NCBI RefSeq assembly: GCF_002277815.1
Contig: NZ_NKJI01000030.1
Coordinates: 1 to 44,022 of the forward strand
Direction: 5' to 3'
Length of the DNA stretch: 44,022 nucleotides
From: Pseudomonas sp. ERMR1:02
GTDB lineage: Bacteria; Pseudomonadota; Gammaproteobacteria; Pseudomonadales; Pseudomonadaceae
Of this stretch, positions 27,501 to 37,310 are shown one piece after another (within the stretch, counting starts at the first letter, position 1; every line of letters starts with the position of its first letter). The position numbers and the translations under genes were made by a program. Under the pieces are notes generated by a model that had not been told where the DNA came from, did no database searches, and saw only the letters and a program-made list of their open reading frames with translations.

Positions 27501-30352
27501 CGCGTGACGGCACGCCAGCCTGCCCGAAAGCCAAAAATCACCCGTACTTCGGACAGTTCGGCCGGGCCGACTGGGTTGGGGCGCGGACGGCCATGCAACG
27601 CTGGTTCGTCGACCCGGTGGTCAATACCCAAGGTGTTGACCGTGGCCTGGGCACCATCTTCACCCACGACCACCTCGGCCCATCGACTCACCAACAGATT
27701 GGCCTGTACGCCACCGTGCTGGCAGAACCAGCCGGTTCGACCTGGTTCCACGCCGAAACCGGCGAGCCGTTGTACAGCGGCGCGCGGCAGGACGGCGGGC
27801 CGACTTCATGGCAGGCGGTGATTTCCACCGGTGACCTGGACAATGACGGCAAGAACGACAGCTTTCGTGAGTTCTTCCTCGAATACAGCGACTTCCAGCA
27901 CGCCTATGAAGCCGGTGTGTACGTGGGCGCAGGCCCTAATGGCGTACCGAATCGGCAAGCATTCCCGGCCACGGCCGACAGCTTCCGCTACGCGATCAAT
28001 CCGCCGGTGCGCGACAACACCAGCCAGTTGCTCGAAGCGGTGGTGGAGCTGCGTGGCGGCGTGAAACCAGGTTGCCCGAGCCGGCCTTGTCCACAAGCGA
28101 TCTCGGTGGATGATCCGGGCATGTTCGTCGTCAACTACCGCAACGAACCGCTGGCCCTGCGGGTGTTCGACCCGAACAAGGTCGGCCCGGACGGTAAGCG
28201 CGGCATGCAGGCCGATGGCCTCGGCGGTGACCTCGCGTACGCCATGCAAAGCCGCACCGACCGTGCGATCCCGGCGATGAACCTGGCGCCGAACCTGATC
28301 ACCGCGGCCACCGGTCCAACCGGTGGCACCACGCTGTTCCCGCCGCACATCAACAAGGGCGGCGCGGAGCCGGGCGATCCGTTCACCCCGATGCTGCGCA
28401 CCTACACCGGTGACAACGTGCGGCTGCGGGTGCATGCGGGCGGCCACGAAGAGGAGCACAACGTCACCCTGCACGGCGTGAAATGGCTGCAAAGCGGTTC
28501 CGGTTTCGGCAACAGCTCCAACTCCGGCTGGCGCGCCTCGCAGATGGTCGGGATTTCCGAGCAGATGGGCTTCAATGCGCCGGTGTCGATGATCTCCAGT
28601 GCCGCGGCGACCACCGGTGACTATCTGTACACCATGGACGCGTCCATCGAGGGTTACTGGAACGGAATATGGGGTGTGATGCGCAACTACACCGCGCAAC
28701 GCAGCGATCTGTTCGCGCTGCCGAACAACGCGAAACCGACCGGCATGCGCAACACCGTGGCGTTCGACGGCATTTGCCCACGGATCGGCGCCAACCCCAA
28801 TGGCATTGGTACCCGGCCAACCGTGCAACGCAATTACGATGTGGTCGCGGCGCTGGCCAATGACATCCTGACCAACCCGTTGGGCCTGTCCCTCGGCGAC
28901 CCGGCGGGTATCGGGCAACATGTCGGCGGGCCGTTGAAACCGACGGGGGGCACCCTGGTGCTGAACTCGCGGACAATGAGCATCCCGCAGGTCACGGTGA
29001 CCGATCCTGAAGATGGCGAGACCTTCACCATCGGCGGGAAAAGCGGGCCGCTGCATGACCCGACCGCGATCCTGTATGTGCGCAAGGGCGACCTCGACGC
29101 GACTACCGGCAAGCTGAAACCCGGTGTGCCTGTCGAACCGTTGATCCTGCGTGCAGCGGCCGGTGATTGCATCAACATCACCCTGGAAAACCGCCTGCCA
29201 ACGGTGATGCCGGACCTGGCCCAGACCGCGATCATGCAGGGCCTGGCCAAGCGTGACCGCAACGACGGCATGGGCTCGACCACCTTCAACAACAACCTGT
29301 TGCGGCCATCGAGCCATGTCGGCCTGCACGCACAATTGCTGGCCTATGACATCACCAAATCCGACGGCGCCAACGTCGGCGCCAACCCCATCCAGACCGT
29401 GCCGCCTCGCGTTGGCAACACTGGCGCATACCCGACCCGTACCTACCAGTACTACGCCGGGCACCTGGAGCGTGAAGGCAAACCGATCACCCAACTGGGG
29501 CGCAACGTCGACAACATCAACGCCACGGCGGTGGAATTCGGCGGGTTGAACTTCACCCCGGCGGACGTCATCAAGCAGCCGCAAAAGGGCCTGGGCGGTG
29601 CGATGAGCGTGCTGCCGGTCGGCGCCACCTGGGTCGAGGATGCCAAGCGCGCGTCGGCCACGGTCACGGCGTCGGGCCAGACCACCTACCGCGATTTTGC
29701 GATGGTCTGGCAGCGCGCCTTGAACACGCGCTGGGCCAATGGGCGGCCGGTGGAAGGCATTGCTTCGGAAGGCAACGGTGTACCGAACGATCCGAAAGAC
29801 AACGCCAGCATGGCCATCAACTACAAGGTCGAACCGATGTGGTTCCGCTTCGGCCTGGCGCCGGATGCACCGTTCGGTCGCGCCGATGGCCATGGCTACG
29901 GCGATGTGCCGAACGTGCACATGGCCTACAGCAACGCGCTGGTGGGCAGCGATCCGCAGACGCCGGTGTTCTACGTCAAACCGGGGCAACCGTTCCGTAC
30001 GCACATCCTGATGCCGTCCGGTGGCAGTCGCGGTTCGACCTTCCAGCTCGATGGCCACCTCTGGTCGGTCAACCCGTTCCAGTCGGAGAAGAGCGATGTG
30101 GGCGGCTACCCGATGGGCACGCCGGGGGTCGGTTCGGTGAAGTTCGGGCTTAACCCAATGTCGATGTACATCGGCGCCCGGGAAAGCGTGTTGCCAGCGG
30201 CGCACTTCAGCTTCATGCACCCGAGCGCCGGGGGCAGCAATGCGATAGCGGGGGATTACCTGTACCGCGACAACGCTTCCTTCGGTAATACCGCCGGGTT
30301 ATGGGGATTGCTGCGGGTGACCAACGAGCTGGAACCGGCACCGGTGCCGTAA
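24537..30352 (+). CDS. giant multicopper oxidase, Mn(II)-oxidase-like, one frameshift
   Basis: About 1938 residues after repair (one G lost near 26682; KALV-ANLDPNQ restored). Signal peptide MTGIHHIPSILPWLLLAASV. It has several cupredoxin-like domains. Copper ligands stand in an unusual order: the HxxHxH motif (residues 472-477, HIFHLHGHQW), the type-1 site HCH-FYP-H-FAQG-M (526-537, with axial Met), and only later HDH (1044-1046) and HxxxxH near 1308-1313. Such size and permuted order match the Mn(II) oxidases MnxG/McoA of Pseudomonas putida GB-1 and MofA of Leptothrix. It likely oxidises Mn(II) outside the cell and is exported by the T2SS here. The isomerase and cytochrome downstream recall the mof operon. 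The C-terminal cupredoxin (about 1836-1938) seems to lack ligands. Confidence 0.85.
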
Positions 30353-30378
30353 CGCCGGAATGGGAACAACACCGTTCC

Positions 30379-30617
30379 CTGTAGGAGCGAGGCTTGCCCG
30401 CGAAGGGGTCGCCTCGGTTTGTGATGGTGCGGCAGATGACGCCTTCGCTACAGGCCGCTTTTGTAGGAGCGAGGCTTGCCCGCGAAGGGGTCATCTCGGT
30501 TTGGCGGTGTGGCGGATGACGTCTTCGCGGGCAAGCCTCGCTCCTACAGGGCGAGGTGGCCTCGGTTTGTGGTGGTGCGACAGATGACGCCTTCGCGGGC
30601 AAGCCTCGCTCCTACAG
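30379..30617. repeat. cluster of four REP elements
   Basis: Four copies of GTAGGAGCGAGGCTTGCCCG or its complement, two forward (about 30379 and 30462) then two reverse (ending about 30547 and 30617). The spacers GGGTC(G/A)(C/T)CTCGGTTTG repeat too. They lie between the oxidase gene and the propeller gene, where they could form an RNA hairpin that stabilises the upstream message or reduces read-through. Confidence 0.85.
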
Positions 30618-30664
30618 AAGAACGGCGGTGAGGCAGGTACAGATCTGTAAAGGGGAGAAGTGAC

Positions 30665-32616
30665 ATGAACAGGACCATCAAATTCGCCAGTTGTGCGCTA
30701 GCCGTCGGGGTGGCGCTGATATGGCTCGGAGTGTCGCGCACGTCCCCCCGGTCATGCTCAACGAGGTTGCGCTGCCCAACACCTGGACCGGCCAGACCCT
30801 TGAACGCGACGGCGTATCGGTGGTTCTCGACGTGCGGCCACTGGCCGAGGACGGCGTGCTGCGCGAAGGTGAATTTGCCGACGTGCAATTTCGTGTCACA
30901 GACAAGGCATCGGGACAACCGCTGGCGGGCGTCGCCCCCGGCGCCTGGCTCGACCCTGAAGCCACTGCTGCCGACCAGGCCCAGGGCCGCGAAAAAAGCT
31001 GCAAGTCCCGGGTCGGCGTGTTTCTTAAATCAAGCATCGGCGCGCGGCCGCTGCTCGATCTCAACAGCTACTTCCTGCTGGTGATGAACCGCGATGCCAG
31101 CGTTTCGGTAATCGATCCTTCAGTGTCAGTGGGCGGCATCACCAGCACCATGGCACGGATCGACATCAAGCAACCGCCGATGGATTGGGTCAACCCAAGA
31201 GACAACAAGCGAGTCTTCGTGTCGATGCCGACCGCCAATGAGGTCGCGGTGATCGACAGCGAACAGTTCAAGGTGGTCGACTCGGTAGCAGCCGGCAGCA
31301 ACCCGGTGCGCGTGGCCCTGCAACCGGACGAACGCCTGCTGTGGGTCGGCAACAATGCCAAATCCGCGGAGCGATCCGGGGTCACGGTGATCGACACCGC
31401 CAGCCTGAAAACCCTCAAACACCTGGCCACCGGTGGCGGGCACCACGAAATTGCCTTCAGTAAGGACAGCCGCTTTGCTTTTGTCACCAATCGCGACGAC
31501 GGCACCCTGAGCATCATCGATATCGCCAGCCTGACCCTGATCAAACAGCTCAAGACCGGCTCGCACCCGTTGTCAGTGGTGTACTCACCGCTGTCCGGCG
31601 CCGCGTATGTGGCCGATGGCAAGGACGGCACGGTCACCGTGGTCGACGCTGCGAGCCAGTCAGTGCGGCGGGTGATCAAGATGAAGCAGGGTATCGGCCC
31701 GATGGGTTTCAGCGCCGACGGACGTTTGGGCATCGTGCTCAACACCCTGGAGAACCAGGCCTCGGTGATCGACGCGGCCACCGATTCGCTGATCCATGAA
31801 CTGGACGTGTCCGCCGAACCCTTTCAAGTGGTATTCACCAAGGCCTATGCCTACGTTCGCGGGCTTGCATCGCCCAAGGTGACGATGATCAACCTGTCGT
31901 CGCTGGGTGAGGGCCGCAAGCCGATCAGCCAGGGCTTTGAAGCCGGGACCCAGCCGCCACGGCTGGCTGGTGATCTGCCGCTGGCGTCGAGCCTGGCGGT
32001 ATCGCGGGACGAAAATTCGGTGTTCGTGGTCAATCCGTCGGACAACACCACCTACTTCTACGCCGAAGGCATGAACGCGCCGATGTCCGGCTACCCCAAT
32101 CGCGGGCAAGTGGCGCGGGCGGCACTGGTGATCGACCGCAGCCTGCGCGAAATCGAGCCGGGGCTGTACAGCGCGCGGATCAAACTGCCACCGGCCGGAC
32201 GTTTCGACGTGGCGTTCCTGCTCAATCAACCCAACATCATCCATTGCTTCAGCACCGTGATTGAGGCGAACAAGAGCACTGCGCAACACGCAGGCGTGCC
32301 GAAAGTGGAATTCATGCTCGATAAATCCACCGCGGCACTGGGCAGCCCTTACACGGTGCGTTTTCGCATCGTCCAGGGCAAACAGAAGGCCGAGCGCAGC
32401 GGGGTCAAGGACGTGCAGGTGCGCTACTTCCTGGCACCGAGTTCACGGCCTCGGCTGGTCGCGGCACGGGACGTCGGCAACGGTGTTTATGAAGCCCCGG
32501 TGACCCTCGACCAGAAAGGCGCCTGGTACCTGCACGTGCGTGCGGCATCCCTGGGCGCGACCTTCGGCGACCAGACGTTTGCCAGCGTTCGGGTACTGCC
32601 GAGCGACGCTCATTGA
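30665..32616 (+). CDS. secreted beta-propeller (YVTN) protein, one frameshift
   Basis: About 650 residues. Start ATG at 30665 with GGGGAGAAG upstream; signal peptide MNRTIKFASCALAVGVALIW. Restoring one G near 30722 joins it to ARSVAHVPPVMLNEVALPNTW. Residues about 135-440 contain repeated blades of the YVTN type (LLVMNRDASVSVID, VFVSMPTANEVAVIDS, FVTNRDDGTLSIIDIA, YVADGKDGTVTVVD), as in cytochrome-cd1-like or surface-layer propellers. No heme site is visible. It probably acts in the periplasm or on the cell surface as a scaffold or partner of the oxidase. The C-terminal 150 residues form a separate, unrecognised domain. Confidence 0.78.
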
Positions 32617-32629
32617 AGAGGACATCGAC

Positions 32630-33283
32630 ATGAACCGATTTGCACATCGTGGACTGCTGACGCTCTGCCTGTTGGCCGTCGGGATCGGCCAGGCCCTGGC
32701 TCACTCAGCGGATGAACATGCCGGCCACACACCGGCCAAAAGCGCCAGTTCGGAGAGCGCCCAGGTCAAGTTCGCCGACGTGGCGCTGGTGGACCAGAAC
32801 GGCAAGACCGTACGCCTGGAAAAAGACCTGGTGAGCAACAAGATCGTGGTCATGAGCTTCATCTACACCAGTTGCACCACGGTCTGCCCGGTGGTGTCGT
32901 CGATCATGGGCAAGGTGCAGAAACACCTGGGTGCACGGGTCGGCACCGAGGTGCAAATGGTGTCGATCAGCATCGACCCGCAACGCGACGACGCCAAACG
33001 CCTGAATGAATACGCCCGCAACTTCCAGAGCGGTCCGGGCTGGAGCTGGCTGACCGGCTCCCCGCAGTCGGTCAACGAAACCCTCAAGGGGCTGGGCAGT
33101 TTCAGCGGCGACTTCAAGAACCATCAACCCTTGATCCTGGTGGGCGACGGCAACAGCCGCCACTGGACCCGCTACTACGGTTTCACCGACCCGGCCGTGC
33201 TCAGCCGTGCAGTCGAGAAGCTCAGCGGCCAGCGCAACACCCACGCCAAGCACACTGCCATTGCCATGGAGCAACAGCCATGA
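32630..33283 (+). CDS. SCO1/SenC family copper chaperone
   Basis: 217 residues: signal peptide to about residue 24 (GIGQALA), then a thioredoxin-fold SCO domain with the CxxxC copper site (C82, C86, TSCTTVCPV) and the partner His165 in NHQPLIL. SCO proteins bring copper to cuproenzymes or keep thiols reduced in the periplasm. Here it probably loads the multicopper oxidase. The next gene overlaps it by 4 bases (ATGA) and is a second SCO protein. A His-rich stretch after the signal (HSADEHAGH) may bind copper. Confidence 0.92.
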   Translation: MNRFAHRGLLTLCLLAVGIGQALAHSADEHAGHTPAKSASSESAQVKFADVALVDQNGKTVRLEKDLVSNKIVVMSFIYTSCTTVCPVVSSIMGKVQKHLGARVGTEVQMVSISIDPQRDDAKRLNEYARNFQSGPGWSWLTGSPQSVNETLKGLGSFSGDFKNHQPLILVGDGNSRHWTRYYGFTDPAVLSRAVEKLSGQRNTHAKHTAIAMEQQP

Positions 33284-33920
33284 AAGCACTCGTGTTGATC
33301 CTCCTTACCATGTGTTATTGCGTTATCAGCTTCATGGCCTTTGCCCACGAAGAGCATGGACAACCCGCGCCTGCCTCTGAAGCGGCCGCGCCAGCAGCGG
33401 TTGCCGCACAACCGGCGGGTGGCACCCGGGACGCGAAAACCTGGTTCACCGATACGCCGTTGCAGGACCAGAACGGCAATACCCAGCGCTTCTACAGCGA
33501 CGCGTTGCAGAACCGTGTGGTGCTGCTCAATGTGATTTTACTAGTTGCGACGATGCCTGCCCATTGATCACCCAAAAGCTCAAGCAAGTGCGTGAAGTGC
33601 TGGGCGACAAGGCGGACGGCATCACCTTTATCTCCCTTACCAGTGATCCGCTGCGGGATACTCCGGCGGTGCTCAAGGCTTACACCTTGAAACAGGGCGT
33701 CGATGGGCCCCACTGGCTTTTTCTTACTGGCGACAAGGCACAAATGGATCTGGTTCTGGGCCGTATCGGCCAGATCGTGCCGACTCCCGAACAACACTCC
33801 ACGCAGTTGATCGTCGGTGATGTGGCCAACAAACGCTGGAGCAAAATTCGCCCCGACGCCCCGGCCGCCGTCATTGCCCAGCGCTTGCAGCTGCTGGCAA
33901 TGCCCGTGGCCGGTCGTTGA
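33280..33920 (+). CDS. second SCO1/SenC copper chaperone, one frameshift
   Basis: About 213 residues after repair: signal peptide MKALVLILLTMCYCVISFMA, His-rich linker HEEHG, then a SCO domain with CxxxC at C90 and C94 (TSCDDACPL). The His ligand lies in EQHSTQLIVGD. The frame breaks in a T run at 33536-33539, just before the copper site; adding one T gives NVIFTSCDDACP. If real, the break would remove the metal site, but a sequencing error is more likely. The start overlaps the stop of the first SCO gene. Confidence 0.85.
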
Positions 33921-33928
33921 GCTGCGCC

Positions 33929-35493
33929 ATGAAAAACGCCCTCAACGCCGGCCTGTTCATGCTCGCTTTGCTTGTTCTGCAAAGTGCCAGCGTGACCGCC
34001 CAGGCACTGCCGCTGACCCCCAGCGAAAGTGCCGGCAAACGGCTGTACCGCGAGGGTGTGTCAGCGAGTGGTGAGCCGATCATGGCCCGGGTCGGGGCGG
34101 CGGGCATGTTACTGCCGGCGACCAGTCTGCCGTGCGCCAATTGCCATGGCGCCGATGGTCTCGGGCGTCCCGAGGGCGGGGTGCGACCACCGGATCTGAG
34201 CTGGTCGCGGCTTACCAGCACCTATGGACAGCAGCAGATCAACGGGCGCACCTACCGGCCTATACGGAAACCACATTGGCCAAAGCGGTGCAGGAGGGGC
34301 GCGATCCCGGCAACAATCGCCTCGACCCGGCGATGCCGCGCTTCGTGCTGTCGATGCGTGATCAAAGCAACCTCACGGCGTACCTCAAGCGTCTGGCTGA
34401 TGACCGCGATCCGGGCTTGAGTGCCGACAGCCTGCACCTGGGCACGTTGTTGCCGAGCACCGGTGCGTTGGGCGAAGAGGGCGCCACGGTGGCGTCGGTG
34501 CTCAAGGGTAGTGTGGCGCGCATCAATGAAGCGGGCGGAATTCATGGACGGCAATTGCGCCTGACCATCCTCGACCCGGGTCCCGACCGAGCCAGCGCCG
34601 AGCGGGCGCTGAATCAACTGATCGAACAGGAACAAGTGTTCGCCCTGATCGCCCCGCTGGTGCCGGCACTCGATTCGCAGCTCGCGCCGCGTCTGGAACA
34701 GGCCGGTGTGCCCCTGATCGGCCCCCTGTCATTGCAAGGCACGGCCCAGGTCAGCCGGCAGATATTCGAACCGCTGCCGGGGTTGCGCGAGCAGATGATC
34801 GCCCTGGCCAATTACGCTGCCGCCAGTCTGCGGGTGCTGCAGGGGCCGACGCTGATCGCCTTCACGGACGAGCCCGGCCTCCGGCTGGCAGCGGAAAAAC
34901 TCGCCCGGTACCTGCAAGACAACGCGTGGCAAAAAGTGCGCCTGCAAACCTACCCGTTGGCGCATAACGAATTGCCACTGGGCTCACGCTCGGTGTTCTA
35001 CCTGGGCAGCAGCAACGGTTTCAGTCGCCTGGCCGAACGCTTGCAAACGGCGGGGCAAGTGCCTTACCTGTTCGCCGCGTCGAATCAGGTCGCCGGTGAC
35101 CTGTTGCAAATACCCGACGATTTTTCCCGGCGAGTGTTTCTGGCCTATCCGTTCGTACCCAGCGACTGGACGATCGCGGGGCGCCTGGCCTTGACCCAGT
35201 TACGCCAACACCAGCGGCTCGGCGGTGAACATGCGGTACTGCAGGTCGGTGCGTTCAGTTCGATGATGTTGTTCAGCGAAGGCATGAAGCAGGCCGGGCG
35301 CGATGCCAGCCGCGAAAAACTGGTCAGTGCCCTGGAGGGCCTGCATGACTTCGATACCGGCCTGACCCCGCTGATCAGCTTCGGACCGGGCCGCAGGCTG
35401 GGCCTCAATGGCGCCCATGTTGTCACGGTGGACCTGTCCGACCAGCGTTTCTACCTGGTTGCCCCTTACAAGCCCATTGCCGCCATGCCCTGA
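33929..35493 (+). CDS. cytochrome c fused to a periplasmic-binding-protein domain, one frameshift
   Basis: About 521 residues. Signal peptide MKNALNAGLFMLALLVLQSA. A short class-I-like cytochrome c domain (about 35-150) contains one heme site C69-A-N-C72-H73 and possible Met ligands in MPRFVLSM. From about 165 onward the sequence is like type-1 periplasmic binding proteins of the branched-chain amino-acid/urea type (LGTLLPSTGALGEEGATVAS, GGIHGRQLRLTI). No ABC permease is nearby, so the binding domain probably has a sensing or assembly role. The frame breaks at 34253 (TAC-CGG, expected TAC-CCG-GCC). Its place recalls the cytochrome MofC next to the Leptothrix oxidase MofA. Confidence 0.8.
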
Positions 35494-35506
35494 TCGGAGG
35501 CTGAAG

Positions 35507-36474
35507 ATGAAGCTCAATACTTTGCTGGTGTTGTTGACGTTGCGGGTGCCGGCGGCCTTTTGCAGCAATAGCCAGGTCGCGGCACGGGTCAATGGCGAGG
35601 AAATTTCCCAGCTGCGCCTGGAGCGCTATTTCACCGAGTATCTGGAGGATCAAGGCCGGGCGGTCGCCAGCATCCGCAGTCCCAGCGCTTACAAACAGCT
35701 GCGCAAGGCTGCGCTGGATGCCTTGATCGACAAGGAATTGCTCTGGCAGGAAGCGGTCAAGCACGGGGTGGTGATCAGCGATGCCACGGTACAAGGCCAG
35801 GTGGATCAGACGCGTCAGGCCATGGGCGGCGCGCAAGTGTTCTCCCGCCGCCTGGAAGACGCCGGTTTCGATGAGGCCGCTTATATCGAGTACACCCGCC
35901 GTGATCTGGCTGCGCAGCAGATGTTTGCCGAACTCAACATTGCCGAGATCAAGAGAGTCGGTGAGCCGGACGAACATCAGATTCGGGCGTTTTATGAAGA
36001 GTACCGCGCGCAGATGAACCGGCCTGAAGAGATACAGGTCAGGCATATCCTGATCAAAGTGCCTCAGGGTGCGGATGCTTCCACTGTCGAGGCAGCGCGG
36101 CTACGCTTAGAGGTGATGCGTAAAAACATCGGAAAGGGAGCAGACTTCGCCAGTGTCGCCCGCAGCAGTTCTGAAGACGCTTCGGCCAGCCAGGGGGCGA
36201 TCTGGGCTACTTTCCCCGTGGTCGAATGATGCCTGAGTTCGAAGCGGCTGCCTTCGCATTGGCACCGGGAGCGGTTAGCGAGCCGGTACGCACGGCGGTG
36301 GGCTGGCATCTGATTTATGTACAGAACCGAATGGAGGCTACCAATGTCACAGAGTTGCAAGGACTTGACATGGTTCGGGCTTACCTTGCCCGACAGAAAC
36401 AGATTAAAGCTCGTCTACAGGTTCTGGCACAACTGCGTTCCAGCAATCAAATCGAAAGGATCGACGATGATTGA
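35507..36474 (+). CDS. parvulin-type peptidyl-prolyl isomerase, SurA/PpiD-like, one frameshift
   Basis: About 322 residues. The N-terminal hydrophobic segment ends near a Cys (AFCSNSQ) and may be an uncleaved or lipoprotein signal. An SurA-N-like helical region precedes the parvulin rotamase domain (about 175-280): IQVRHILIKVPQGAD, FASVARSSSEDASASQGGDL, GYFPRGRMMPEFEAAAF, VGWHLIYV. One G is missing from the run at 36194-36198. It would fold exported proteins such as the large oxidase. GGAGG precedes the ATG. Box C of the next promoter starts 6 bases after the stop. The mof operon of Leptothrix also carries an isomerase gene. Confidence 0.85.
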
Positions 36475-36479
36475 GCGGT

Positions 36480-36495
36480 CCCCCAAAAGTGGGGG
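36480..36495. promoter_or_regulatory. G/C-tract box C
   Basis: CCCCCAAAAGTGGGGG, which reads on the other strand CCCCCACTTTTGGGGG. It is 119 bases upstream of the sigma-54 promoter at 36614 and similar to boxes A, B and D. Centre-to-centre distance to box D is 45 bases, about four helical turns. Confidence 0.6.
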
Positions 36496-36524
36496 AAAGC
36501 TTCAATGCACACCCGTTCGGTATT

Positions 36525-36540
36525 CCCCGCTTTTGGGGGG
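36525..36540. promoter_or_regulatory. G/C-tract box D
   Basis: CCCCGCTTTTGGGGGG, preceded by TATT as is the comparable box in the oxidase promoter. It lies 74 bases upstream of the sigma-54 promoter, a normal distance for a bound activator. Confidence 0.6.
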
Positions 36541-36613
36541 TGAAATACGTGGACGAAAAGGCATTGTCAGTAGATTCAAGGACATGAAGACTTAAAATTA
36601 CCGTTGTTCAGCC

Positions 36614-36629
36614 TGGCATGAAGTGTGCG
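36614..36629 (+). promoter_or_regulatory. sigma-54 promoter of the response regulator and secretion operon
   Basis: TGGCATGAAGTGTGCG keeps TGGCA, the G at position 7, and the TGC core with exact GG-N10-GC spacing, although the -12 element is GTGCG instead of TTGCW. It is 67 bases upstream of the regulator start. Together with the two boxes this suggests shared control with the oxidase gene. Confidence 0.65.
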
Positions 36630-36696
36630 TTAGACCTATCAAGGCGCGCACTCCGCCAGGTTCGGAATTCGGATCTGCGGTTTCAAGGAGTCCACC

Positions 36697-37226
36697 TTGT
36701 TAAACAAAGTACTGGTTGTTGAAGACGAACAGCTGCTGGCGGAAACCTCCAGGGTTACCTGCAGGCGCAAGCGCTGGAAGTCCGGATAGCTCACAACGGT
36801 GAGACGGCGATCGGCGAAGCCGAAAGTTTTTCTCCCGATGTGATGGTGTTCGATTACCACTTGCCCGATATGAAAGGCTTTGAGGTACTCGATGCCGTCC
36901 GCCAGAACAGGAATTGTCATTTTGTGCTGATCACAGGGCACCCGACCGCAGAAGTTTGCGAAGAGGCCCGGAAACTGGGAGTCAGCCACATCCTGTTCAA
37001 ACCGTTTCCGATGGCGGAATTGGCCCGGGCAGTCTGCGATCTTCTGGGGATGCAGCGCGAACCCAAAGCGGGTGCGAGCACTTCACAAGGATTCGTCGAA
37101 CGACGCCAGAGCAGGACCGAAAGTTTCCCGCTGCAGTTGTACGACGGTAGTTGGGTGCTTGCAGATCGCCGACGAAGTACGGTCTCCAAGTCGCCAGACG
37201 ACGAACAATTGCTCACCGGGGAGTAG
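36697..37226 (+). CDS. receiver-only response regulator, one frameshift
   Basis: About 176 residues. A CheY-like receiver domain (1-125) with LVVEDEQLL (acidic pair), phospho-acceptor D53 (VFDYHLPDM), Thr in LITGHPT and Lys in LFKPFP. The remaining 50 residues are low-complexity and polar, without any DNA-binding or ATPase domain. The start is TTG at 36697, supported by AAGGAG 6 bases upstream and by conservation of LLNKVLVVEDE; no ATG fits. One A is missing in the run at 36749-36751 (GAA-ACC, expected GAA-AAC). It may act by protein-protein contact, possibly on the secretion machine or an unlinked sensor pathway. Confidence 0.82.
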
Positions 37227-37310
37227 TGGCGCGACAAGACGTTCCGGCACCCGCCGCAATTGCTCGCCGCGCCGACAGGGCTCAAAGCCCCGGGCGTTGG
37301 AGAGCAAGCC

